From positions 20,466 through 84,465 of the forward strand of contig JBCBOS010000032.1 in the NCBI GenBank assembly GCA_039821145.1: 64,000 bases of DNA. Direction: 5' to 3'. The translations under genes and the position numbers were made by a program. The stretch comes from JBCCSZ01 sp039821145. Its GTDB lineage: Bacteria > Bacteroidota > Bacteroidia > Chitinophagales > Saprospiraceae. Below, piece after piece: positions 9,645 to 17,818 of the stretch (its first letter is position 1; every line of letters begins with the position of its first letter). Below the pieces are notes generated by a model that worked only from the letters and a program-made list of their open reading frames with translations, did not search any database and had not been told where the DNA came from.

Positions 9645-9652
9645 TACATTTG
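9645..9652 (+). promoter_or_regulatory. -7 box TACATTTG
   Basis: A perfect match to the TAnnTTTG consensus, 20 bases before the GTG start of the DUF4139 gene, implying a very short leader. No clear -33 TTG is present. Confidence 0.55.
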
Positions 9653-9672
9653 AAAGAGCAAAACATCAGCCC

Positions 9673-11262
9673 GTGAAAACACCTTGTCTTCTCTTCCTCC
9701 TCCTGGCCACTCTATGGAGCCATGCCCAATCGCCGAATGCCGAGCAAACCATCGAACAACAAATAGAGGGCGTCACCGTATTTTTGAACAATGCCGAAAT
9801 CTACCGCAGCGGAACGATTCGACTCCCCCCAGGCAAATCCGATGTCCTCTTTGACAATCTCTCTTCGAAAATTCTGAACAAGGGGATCAAAATCAAACTG
9901 TCTGGCGAGGCAAAAGTATATGCCGCTGGGATCGAAAGGAAGAGCCTGCCCTTTGACAAACAGCCGCCCTATCTGGCCTTGGTCGACAGCATTGGACAAC
10001 TGGAACGACAACGGGATTCCATCTTGAGCATCCTGAAAGTGTGGGAGAAAAACAGCCTATTTTTGGAAGCCAACATGCGGGTCAGTACCAACGCCAGCTT
10101 CGCACAAATAGAGCAGGCCGAGCGATTCTTCGACCGCAAAGTAAAAGCCATTCAAAACAACATCCGACTGGAAAAAAGAGCATTGGCACAAGTCGACACC
10201 CAATTGGACCGCAGCTACAAAAGACGGACCCAACTTCAGCAAAGGCTGGCCAAAGACTATGCACGAGTGCGCATCACCATAGACAGCCAGGAAGCTGGCG
10301 ATTGCCAAATCGATTTGAGGTACTTGGTCTCCAACGCCCTTTGGAAACCCATTTACGCCATCCGCGCCGACAAAGGAGACCGCCAATTGACCTTCGAATA
10401 CCAGGCCCAACTCTACAACGATACGGGAGTAGACTGGATCGATAAACCCATGACACTGGCCATTCTGGATTCTTCCGACGACATCGACATGCCTGCAATG
10501 ACAATCTGGAATTTGGAGTCAGACCGAGAGAGCCATCGGAAAGGCCAGATATACCGATTTGAGGCCGACAAGGCAAAAGACAACGAGGAGCAAGCCGTTG
10601 ATGTCTTGGAAATCGACGACCTCAGCACGCGATTTGAACTGGACAAGCGCTACAAAGTATCTGCAGATGCCTCGCCTCATTTGATCGACGTCATCAGCTA
10701 CCAAAAAGAGGTGGACTTTTACACCCTCTCCATTCCCAAGGTCAAAAATGGCGCCTTCCTCATCGCCCGCATCACCGACTGGGAAAGCCTCGGCCTGATC
10801 GATGGCACCGCCAATTTGTACTACAACAATGCCTACCAAGGCTCTACCAATTTGCAAGCCCAGCAACTCAACGACACCCTGGACATTTCCCTGGGAAGAG
10901 ACAATGCCTTCTCTCTGTCGAGAAAGAAAATCAGCAGCAAAAGCAGAAAGAACCTGATCGGATTCAACATCAAAGAAACCATTACTTACGAAATCCTGAT
11001 CAAAAACAACAAGGCTGAACGCAACAACATCCGGGTCAAAGACCAAATCCCCATCTCCTCCAGCAAAGATGTAGAGGTCAACATACAAACCATCAGCGGC
11101 GGCCAACTAGAGCCACTGCCGGGGGAAATCACATGGGACTTGATCCTGGAACCCAACGAAACCAAGCGCCTCCTCCTGCGCTTTACCATCAAGTATCCCA
11201 AGAGCAAAAGAAACAGCATCAAATACAACGTGAGAAAGGTGGTAACACCTCGCTACTTCTAA
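9673..11262 (+). CDS. DUF4139 domain protein (mucoidy inhibitor MuiA family)
   Basis: The product has 529 residues with a signal peptide ending near SHAQ. The N-terminal DUF4140 part (VTVFLNNAEIYRSG) is followed by a coiled coil (about residues 95-200) and the C-terminal DUF4139 beta domain (YLVSNALWKPIYAIRAD, FEYQAQLYNDTGVDW, ending in WDLILEPNETKRLLLRFTIKYP). The family is envelope-associated, and one member was named for inhibiting mucoidy when overexpressed. The molecular function is unknown. The GTG start is supported by the -7 box 20 bases upstream. The next gene follows after 9 bases, so the two are probably one operon. Confidence 0.9.
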   Translation: MKTPCLLFLLLATLWSHAQSPNAEQTIEQQIEGVTVFLNNAEIYRSGTIRLPPGKSDVLFDNLSSKILNKGIKIKLSGEAKVYAAGIERKSLPFDKQPPYLALVDSIGQLERQRDSILSILKVWEKNSLFLEANMRVSTNASFAQIEQAERFFDRKVKAIQNNIRLEKRALAQVDTQLDRSYKRRTQLQQRLAKDYARVRITIDSQEAGDCQIDLRYLVSNALWKPIYAIRADKGDRQLTFEYQAQLYNDTGVDWIDKPMTLAILDSSDDIDMPAMTIWNLESDRESHRKGQIYRFEADKAKDNEEQAVDVLEIDDLSTRFELDKRYKVSADASPHLIDVISYQKEVDFYTLSIPKVKNGAFLIARITDWESLGLIDGTANLYYNNAYQGSTNLQAQQLNDTLDISLGRDNAFSLSRKKISSKSRKNLIGFNIKETITYEILIKNNKAERNNIRVKDQIPISSSKDVEVNIQTISGGQLEPLPGEITWDLILEPNETKRLLLRFTIKYPKSKRNSIKYNVRKVVTPRYF

Positions 11263-11271
11263 GCATCGACC

Positions 11272-11943
11272 ATGATCCATCTACTCCTCCTCGACCTTGA
11301 CAATACCCTCTTTGAAACCCGCAGCATCGGCAAAAGCTCGGTCCAAGCCCTCTTCGACGCCCTCCACCCCCTGCTCGCCCAACGCTTCGCCCCTGCCACT
11401 GCCCAGCGCATCACCGACGAGCTTTGGACCACCCCCTACGACCTGGTTGCCCAAAAGCACGGCCTTGATGTCTCCTTTCAGCAAGCCCTCACCCAGGCCA
11501 TTGAACGGAGTGACTTTACCTTCGACATCCAAGCCTTCGAAGATGTCCAACTGCTCCACCAAATTCCAATGGAAAAAGTGCTGGTGACCACGGGCTTTGC
11601 CAAACTCCAATGGGCCAAAATCCAGTCACTGGGCATCGCCTCCATGTTCAGTCACATTTACATCGACGACTTGCTGGACCCGGAGCGGTCATTCAAAAAA
11701 GGCATCTTTCAGCAAATCCTGGCAAAGCACCAACTCTCTCCCGAGTCTGTCATGGTCATTGGCGACAGTCCTGAGTCCGAGCTCAAGGCAGGGCGCGAAT
11801 TGGAGATGACCACGGTGCAATTCAACAAATTGGGCCAGCCTCCAAGCCTACTCGCCCAATACCATCTATCGCACTACCGCGACCTCCTTCCTTTGATCCA
11901 ACAGCTGGAAGAAACATCAAAAAAGCAAGGGAATAACGAATAG
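11272..11943 (+). CDS. HAD superfamily hydrolase
   Basis: The product has 223 residues. Motif I is LLDLDNTLFE with nucleophile Asp8 and acid/base Asp10, motif II is the Thr in VLVTTGF, motif III is a Lys near SFKKGIF, and motif IV is VIGDSPESEL. The helical cap between residues about 18 and 85 and the overall size match pyrimidine 5'-nucleotidase or phosphoglycolate-phosphatase-like HAD enzymes. The substrate cannot be assigned. It probably shares a transcript with the DUF4139 gene. Its last 27 bases overlap the 3' end of the convergent transporter gene, so the two transcripts are antisense at their tails. Confidence 0.88.
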   Translation: MIHLLLLDLDNTLFETRSIGKSSVQALFDALHPLLAQRFAPATAQRITDELWTTPYDLVAQKHGLDVSFQQALTQAIERSDFTFDIQAFEDVQLLHQIPMEKVLVTTGFAKLQWAKIQSLGIASMFSHIYIDDLLDPERSFKKGIFQQILAKHQLSPESVMVIGDSPESELKAGRELEMTTVQFNKLGQPPSLLAQYHLSHYRDLLPLIQQLEETSKKQGNNE

Positions 11944-13401
11944 CGAAAACAAAATCAACAAGGCCACAGAAAGCAGATTGAGGACAATCCCTGCCTTGGC
12001 CATCTCGTGGACCTTGATGTAGCCACTGGCAAAGACAATGGCATTGGGAGGGGTGGCCATGGGGAGCATGAAAGCACAGCTGGAGGCCATCGCCACGGGA
12101 ATGAGCAAGTACAACATCTCCTGGTCCAGTCCAAGGGCAATGCCAGCTACCACCGGAGAAAAGATCGCCACCAAGGCCACATTGCTCATCAACTCTGTCA
12201 TAAACAGCATGATCAAGATCAAAAGCGATGTGATCAATGCCGCACTCAGTCCTTCTTTGGAAGAAATCAACTCGCCAATGAAATCAATCACGCCGGTAGC
12301 AGACAAGGCACTGGCCAGCGCCAACCCGCCACCAAACAAGATCAAAATCCCCCAGGGCAGCCGCTGTGTATCCTCCCACTGCAAACTGAATTCTCCCCGC
12401 CCAAACTTGAACGGCACTGTAAACAAAGCAAAAGCTGCCAACATGCTGATCCCCGCATCCGTCAGCTTGACAGAAGGCACATACTCATTGATGTAAGCGC
12501 GGGCAATCCACAAGAAAATGGTACAGGAAAAGACAATCATCACCCGCCGCTCCTCCGCACGAACAGGCCCCAGGGCCCGCAAACTCTCTTCTATGAGTTG
12601 GGTGGACTGCTGCATGGCCCCCATCCGATTGGGATAGATCCACTTGACCAAGATGACATATACCAAAGCAATCATCAAACAACTGAATGGCACACCCATC
12701 TTCATCCAATTCAAAAACGAAATCTGCAGCCCGTACTCCTGCTCCACAAAACCCACCATCACCGTATTGGGAGGGGTGCCAATGATGGTGGCAATGCCCC
12801 CGACATTGGCTGAGTAGGCGATGCCCAGCATGATGCTCAGGGCAAAATTCTCATCATTGGCGGTGAAGCCATCCGCATCATTGGACAAGAGCTGGATGAC
12901 CGACAAAGCGATGGGCAACATCACCACCGTCGTGGCAGTATTGCTGATCCACATGCTGAGCAGGGCCGTAGCAATCATAAAGCCCAGAACGACCCGATTG
13001 GGGCTGGTCCCTGTGAGAGAAATGATGCGCAGTGCAATCCGCTTGTGCAGTCCCACTTTCTCAAGGGCCAAGGCCATGATGAAACCGCCAAAAAACAAGA
13101 AAACGATGGGACTGCCGTAGCTGGCTGCCACCGATTTCATCTCGGCAATTCCCAGCAAAGGGAAGATGGTCAGCGGAATAAGCGCCGTCACAGAAATGGA
13201 AACCGCCTCCGTAATCCACCAACTGATCATCCAAGCCGCCACGGCCATGACTTTGTCCGCCTCTGGGTTGATGAGGACCATCGGCAAATTGTACAACAAC
13301 AAGCACAAAAGAGGCCCTGCCACAAATCCGATTTTCTTGTACATCGCATAGGCCGTCTTCATGGATTGCTGCATTGGAAGTGAATGATTGTAGGCTTTCA
13401 A
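11917..13401 (-). CDS. SLC13/DASS family anion:sodium symporter
   Basis: The product has 494 residues with about 11-12 hydrophobic segments. The two signature repeats of the divalent anion:Na+ symporter family are visible: SNTATTVVMLPIA in the first half, and TELMSNVALVAIFSPV, its SNV counterpart, in the second. IIGTPPNTVMVG and MATPPNAIVFASGYI are the paired PPN loops. These transporters import dicarboxylates such as succinate or malate, or sulfate. The substrate is not decidable here. The annotated ATG lies about 10 bases after the predicted transcription start. Internal ATGs at 13374 or 13362 are alternatives. The 3' end overlaps the HAD gene by 27 bases. Confidence 0.9.
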   Translation of the reverse strand: MKAYNHSLPMQQSMKTAYAMYKKIGFVAGPLLCLLLYNLPMVLINPEADKVMAVAAWMISWWITEAVSISVTALIPLTIFPLLGIAEMKSVAASYGSPIVFLFFGGFIMALALEKVGLHKRIALRIISLTGTSPNRVVLGFMIATALLSMWISNTATTVVMLPIALSVIQLLSNDADGFTANDENFALSIMLGIAYSANVGGIATIIGTPPNTVMVGFVEQEYGLQISFLNWMKMGVPFSCLMIALVYVILVKWIYPNRMGAMQQSTQLIEESLRALGPVRAEERRVMIVFSCTIFLWIARAYINEYVPSVKLTDAGISMLAAFALFTVPFKFGRGEFSLQWEDTQRLPWGILILFGGGLALASALSATGVIDFIGELISSKEGLSAALITSLLILIMLFMTELMSNVALVAIFSPVVAGIALGLDQEMLYLLIPVAMASSCAFMLPMATPPNAIVFASGYIKVHEMAKAGIVLNLLSVALLILFSLFVIPLLF

Positions 13402-13414
13402 ATGGAATGTACGG

Positions 13415-13422
13415 CAAAAATA
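13415..13422 (-). promoter_or_regulatory. -7 box TATTTTTG for SLC13 gene
   Basis: On the minus strand this reads TATTTTTG, a full match to TAnnTTTG. The box ends 14 bases before the start codon at 13401. Confidence 0.5.
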
Positions 13423-13674
13423 AACATTTACCTCAGTGCTCCTTCTTCAAAAAGCAGCCCTTCCCACACCAAATTCAAAGGCTTGTCCGTTTATTCTTAC
13501 ATGAGCCATGGTTCAGCCTTCTGCCTTCCGGCTGTTCTCAACCTGATTCGACAGAACATTCTGAAATCTGCTATTGTTTTCTCAAAGAGAGAAGCCTCAA
13601 TAGCCAGAACAATAATTTTACCCTCTAATTCCCTATCATTGAGGGCAATTTGCGACAGAGACAAAAGAAGACAC

Positions 13675-16600
13675 ATGAAACAGTTTTTGACACTGCTTTG
13701 CTGTATGGCATTTGGAACGCTGATGGCCCAGGAAGCAATGGAAGTGAGGCGTTGCGCAGACATCGACCGCCGAGTTCCCATCCGCAACATTTACATCGAT
13801 GAAGAAAACAACAAATGGGTGGCCGACCAGCAAGGACTTTTCCTCGCCCAATCACCAGAATTTGCCAGCAATGTAGACATTGACCCCTCCCAATGGTCTC
13901 TGCTCAGCGTCCGCGACGGCAACCGAGAACTCAACCTTCCCAAAGAAGAACTCCAACAACTGATGGGCGACGACTTCTCCTCCATCACCACAGCACACAT
14001 AGACAAGGCCAAGGGCGAACTCTGGATCGGTACCAGCCAATCCGGTTTATACCAATTCAGCCTCAAACCAAAACTCCGCCTGCTCGGCCAAAAAAACAGT
14101 GGCAATTCCAAACTGCGCTCCAACAACATCCGAACCATCTACTCCAGCATCACCGGACAGATCATCTTTGGAACAGACGACGGACTGATGATCCAAAAAG
14201 GCAGTAAGACCAGTTCTGTAGGTAAATATTTCAGCATCGATGCCATCACTTCCTTTGGTGCTGCCATCTGGCTGTTGAGCGACAATGAGGTACTAGAATT
14301 GGACAGAAAAGGCAAACTGTACGCACTGGAACTCAATGAACGAATGGTGGAAGGAACAATCGTCGACATCGCCTTCGACAGCCAGGGACGCCTTTGGGTC
14401 GCCTCCGAAATCATCAGTCGATACAATTTTGAAACCGACGACTTTCAATCCTTCGGACCTGCGGAAGACTTCACCAGCCAATTTGTCAACTTCATTGCCG
14501 TGGATGGCGACGACGCTTTGTGGGTGGGGACGGAAGACAAAGGCGTGTATTTCATCGGAAAGGCATCTACCCTCTCGGCCTCTGTGGTAGTGGGCAAGCC
14601 CTTGGGTTGCACGCCAGGCTCCAAAGACGCAGGCCTGCAAGTGAGAGCCAGCGGTGGCCAGCCTCCCTATGAGTACCAATGGGCGGGCGGACTCAGCGGA
14701 CCTCAACCACAAGGACTCGGTCCGGGGACCTACCAAGTGACTGTGAGTGACCAGAAGGGAAAATCTGCCGCTGCAGAGATCGTCATTCCCGATCCCAGCA
14801 TGACCGTCAACACGCGAAGCCTCAAAGAGGCCAGCCCGGAAGGGGGGACCGATGGACAAGCAGAGGTGACAGTGGAAGGTGGCAATCCACCTTACAAATA
14901 CGCCTGGGACAATGGCGAGACCACACAAGTCGCCCAGCAGTTGCCAGGTGGAGAACACAGCGTCACCATCACCGATCAAAATGGTTGCCAACTCACTTCT
15001 TCCATTACCATTACCGAGGCATTGGGCGCACTCACCCTGGCCTTGAAACAGGAAGAAAGAAACTTGTGTGCGGGCGACAGCACAGCCAGCCTCAAAGCAA
15101 CCGTCACCGGAGGCCTCGCCCCCTATCAGTACAATTGGAGCGATGCAAGATTCAATGGAGAAGTAGCCAGCAAATTGACCGATGGCAACTACCAACTGAC
15201 AGTTACCGACGCCGCTGGAGGCAAAGTACAAATCGGCCTGGTCATCCAATCTCCCAAAAAACTCATCGCCTCCATCACACCAACCCAACCCGCCACCACT
15301 GATCAAGCCGATGGAAAAGCAACAGTCAAAGCCGATGGCGGAAATGGAACGTATACCTACCAATGGGATACGGGAGAAAGTAGCGACAAAGCTTCCAAGC
15401 TGGCCGCAGGTACCCATACAGTCACCATCACCGATGAAAATGGCTGTAGCACGACGGCCAGCATTGACATCACCGAAGACATCCTCCCCCTGAGTGTCGA
15501 CCTCAATGCAGGAGCAGCCATCAAATGCACCGGACAAAGCACCGCTTCCATCCAAGCGGAGGTATCGGGCGGAAAAGGCCCCTTCCAATACCAATGGAGC
15601 AACAATGCACAAGCTGCCAAACTGGATGGCCTAGCTGCAGGAAAATACCAATTGACGGTCACCGATGCCGTGGGAACCACCAGGACCGCCAACATCAACA
15701 TCAAAGAACCTGAGCCACTGCAGGCCAGCATCACCCCCAAGTCACCTGCCAATACCGATCAAGCCGATGGGAAGGCCAATGTCAAGGCCAAAGGAGGCAG
15801 TGGAAAATACACCTATCAGTGGGACAATGGCGAAAGCAGCAACAAAGCTTCCAAACTCGCTGTAGGGACTCGCACGGTCACCGTCACCGATGAAAATGGT
15901 TGCACCACCACGGCCAGCATCGACATCACCGAAGACATCCTCCCACTGAGCGTCGATCTCAATGCAGGGGCAGCCATCAAATGTGCCGGACAAAGCACCG
16001 CCTCCATCCAAGCAGAAGTATCGGGCGGGAAAGGTCCGTTCCAATACCAATGGAGCAACAATGCAAAAGGCGTCAAACTGGATGGCTTGGCAGCTGGTGA
16101 GTACCAACTGACCGTCACCGATGCCGTGGGAACCACCACCACAAAAACCATCCAGATCGAGCAACCCAAGCCACTGCAGGCGACCATCACCCCAAAAGCA
16201 TCTGCCAATACCGACCAAGCCGATGGAAAGGCCAGCGTCAAAGCAGTAGGGGGCAGTGGACAGTATACCTACCAATGGGACACAAATGAAACGGGAAGCA
16301 AGGCCTCCAAACTGGCTGCAGGCACCCATACAGTCACCATTACCGATGGCAACGGTTGCAGCACCACGGCCAGCATTGATGTCACCGAGGACATCCTCCC
16401 GCTCTCCGTCAGCATCAATCAAACAAGCGACATTGCCTGTGCCGGACAAAGCACCGCTTCCATCGAGACAGAAATAGCAGGTGGGAAACGCCCCTTTCAA
16501 TACCAATGGAGCAACGACATCTCCGGCGCAAAAGCCAATGGCTTGGCTGCGGGCGAATACCTGTTGACCATCACCGACGCCAAAGGCAGCACAGCGACCT

Positions 16601-17694
16601 CCCAAGTCACCATCAGCGAGCCAAAAGCGTTGACGGTACAAGCCAGTGTGGATGCCTCTGCCACCACCAACAATTCGGATGGAAAGGCCAGCGCCAAAGT
16701 CAGTGGCGGGACCACTCCTTATACCTACAAGTGGGACAATGGCGAAACCACCGCCCAGGCCACCCGCTTGGCTCCTGGCCAAGTAGGCGTCACCATCAGC
16801 GATGCCAAGGGCTGTAAGACCCAGGCCGAAGTGACCATCAGCGAAAACATTCTCCCCCTCAGCATCCAATTGGAACTCAGCCAGGCCATCAAATGCAAGG
16901 GCGACAAAACCGCTGCCATCTCCCTCAACACCAAAGGAGGAAAATCTCCCTTCAGCTACAAGTGGGACAAAGCCTCCTTCAATGGTACGGCTCTGACCGA
17001 CTTGGGGGCTGACACCTACTCGGTGACCGTGACCGATGCCAGTGGCCAAAGCCAGGAAGCGACATTGGAGGTCACCGAGCCCGATGCCCTGACCCTGGAA
17101 CTGAGCAAGAACCTGCCCGCCACCAACAAAAACAGCAAGGACGGACGGGCCAACATCGACATCCAAGGTGGGACACCTGACTATGTCATCAACTGGGACA
17201 ATGGCGAAACCACCGCCGAGGCCAAAAAACTCATCGTTGGCTCACATGGCGTCACCGTGACCGATGCCAATGGCTGCCGAGCAGATGTCCAAATGGAAAC
17301 CAAGAAGAAAATTTTGCCTGCCCTGACCGCCGGGCGGCTGCGAGCAGGACAAACCCTGCAGGTCTCACAGATTTACTTCGAGGCCGATAGTGCCAACATG
17401 ACCGAGGCATCTTTTGAGGTATTGGAAGAAATTGCAGATTTCCTCAAGGAAAATCCCCTCATTGTCATCGAGGTGGGTGGTCACACCAATAACATTCCCC
17501 CGCCCGAGTTTTGCGACCGACTCTCCACGGCACGGGCCAAGGAGGTAGCCACCTACATCGTTCAGCAGGGCGTAGACGGTAATCGGGTGGTCTACAAAGG
17601 CTACGGCAAGCGAAAACCCAAGTACTCCAATCGAACAGATGATGGGCGAAGGCGAAACCAGCGGGTGGAGATCAAGGTGCTTAGCTTGGATTAG
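13675..17694 (+). CDS. Propeller, SprB-like repeat, OmpA surface protein
   Basis: The product has 1339 residues. The ATG at 13675 gives a clean signal peptide (MKQFLTLLCCMAFGTLMAQ); the frame stays open further upstream. Residues about 20-300 are two-component-regulator-type propeller blades (NKWVADQQGL, GELWIGTSQSGL, GRLWVASE, DALWVGTEDKGV). Residues about 302-1213 hold 12 SprB/PKD-like repeats of about 76 residues. Residues 1214-1339 form an OmpA-like domain (QIYFEADSANMT, LSTARAKEV, RRRNQRVEIKVL), in which the Asp of the usual HTD motif is Asn (GGHTNN). There is no T9SS sorting domain, so I infer that it is held at the peptidoglycan with repeats reaching outward. SprB repeats are known from the flavobacterial gliding adhesin. 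A role in adhesion or envelope scaffolding is inference. Confidence 0.88.
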   Translation: MKQFLTLLCCMAFGTLMAQEAMEVRRCADIDRRVPIRNIYIDEENNKWVADQQGLFLAQSPEFASNVDIDPSQWSLLSVRDGNRELNLPKEELQQLMGDDFSSITTAHIDKAKGELWIGTSQSGLYQFSLKPKLRLLGQKNSGNSKLRSNNIRTIYSSITGQIIFGTDDGLMIQKGSKTSSVGKYFSIDAITSFGAAIWLLSDNEVLELDRKGKLYALELNERMVEGTIVDIAFDSQGRLWVASEIISRYNFETDDFQSFGPAEDFTSQFVNFIAVDGDDALWVGTEDKGVYFIGKASTLSASVVVGKPLGCTPGSKDAGLQVRASGGQPPYEYQWAGGLSGPQPQGLGPGTYQVTVSDQKGKSAAAEIVIPDPSMTVNTRSLKEASPEGGTDGQAEVTVEGGNPPYKYAWDNGETTQVAQQLPGGEHSVTITDQNGCQLTSSITITEALGALTLALKQEERNLCAGDSTASLKATVTGGLAPYQYNWSDARFNGEVASKLTDGNYQLTVTDAAGGKVQIGLVIQSPKKLIASITPTQPATTDQADGKATVKADGGNGTYTYQWDTGESSDKASKLAAGTHTVTITDENGCSTTASIDITEDILPLSVDLNAGAAIKCTGQSTASIQAEVSGGKGPFQYQWSNNAQAAKLDGLAAGKYQLTVTDAVGTTRTANINIKEPEPLQASITPKSPANTDQADGKANVKAKGGSGKYTYQWDNGESSNKASKLAVGTRTVTVTDENGCTTTASIDITEDILPLSVDLNAGAAIKCAGQSTASIQAEVSGGKGPFQYQWSNNAKGVKLDGLAAGEYQLTVTDAVGTTTTKTIQIEQPKPLQATITPKASANTDQADGKASVKAVGGSGQYTYQWDTNETGSKASKLAAGTHTVTITDGNGCSTTASIDVTEDILPLSVSINQTSDIACAGQSTASIETEIAGGKRPFQYQWSNDISGAKANGLAAGEYLLTITDAKGSTATSQVTISEPKALTVQASVDASATTNNSDGKASAKVSGGTTPYTYKWDNGETTAQATRLAPGQVGVTISDAKGCKTQAEVTISENILPLSIQLELSQAIKCKGDKTAAISLNTKGGKSPFSYKWDKASFNGTALTDLGADTYSVTVTDASGQSQEATLEVTEPDALTLELSKNLPATNKNSKDGRANIDIQGGTPDYVINWDNGETTAEAKKLIVGSHGVTVTDANGCRADVQMETKKKILPALTAGRLRAGQTLQVSQIYFEADSANMTEASFEVLEEIADFLKENPLIVIEVGGHTNNIPPPEFCDRLSTARAKEVATYIVQQGVDGNRVVYKGYGKRKPKYSNRTDDGRRRNQRVEIKVLSLD
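14580..17313 (+). repeat. Twelve SprB-like repeats in alternating A/B order
   Basis: The repeats alternate between type A (starts LPLSVDL, core GGKGPFQYQWSN, no Cys-Gly ending) and type B (core GGxxxYTYQWDNGE, ends TDENGC plus TTASIDITEDI). The A+B dimer is exactly 456 bases: dimers start at 15484, 15940, 16396 and 16852. The central dimers are highly similar at DNA level, which points to recent expansion. Confidence 0.85.
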
Positions 17695-17818
17695 GAGTTG
17701 TTTTACTTGCGCAGGTCAAATGGGCATTGTATTTTTCGCCTGTTTTACACCATCAGGAGTTGCTGAAGTGAAATGCTTCGCAGGGCAATATCCATTTCAT
17801 TGAATTCAATCACATACC

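Noticed and set aside
12007..12813. 268-codon plus-strand frame opposite the SLC13 gene
   Set aside because: Antisense shadow rich in His, Gln and Arg; the minus-strand product is a clear membrane transporter.
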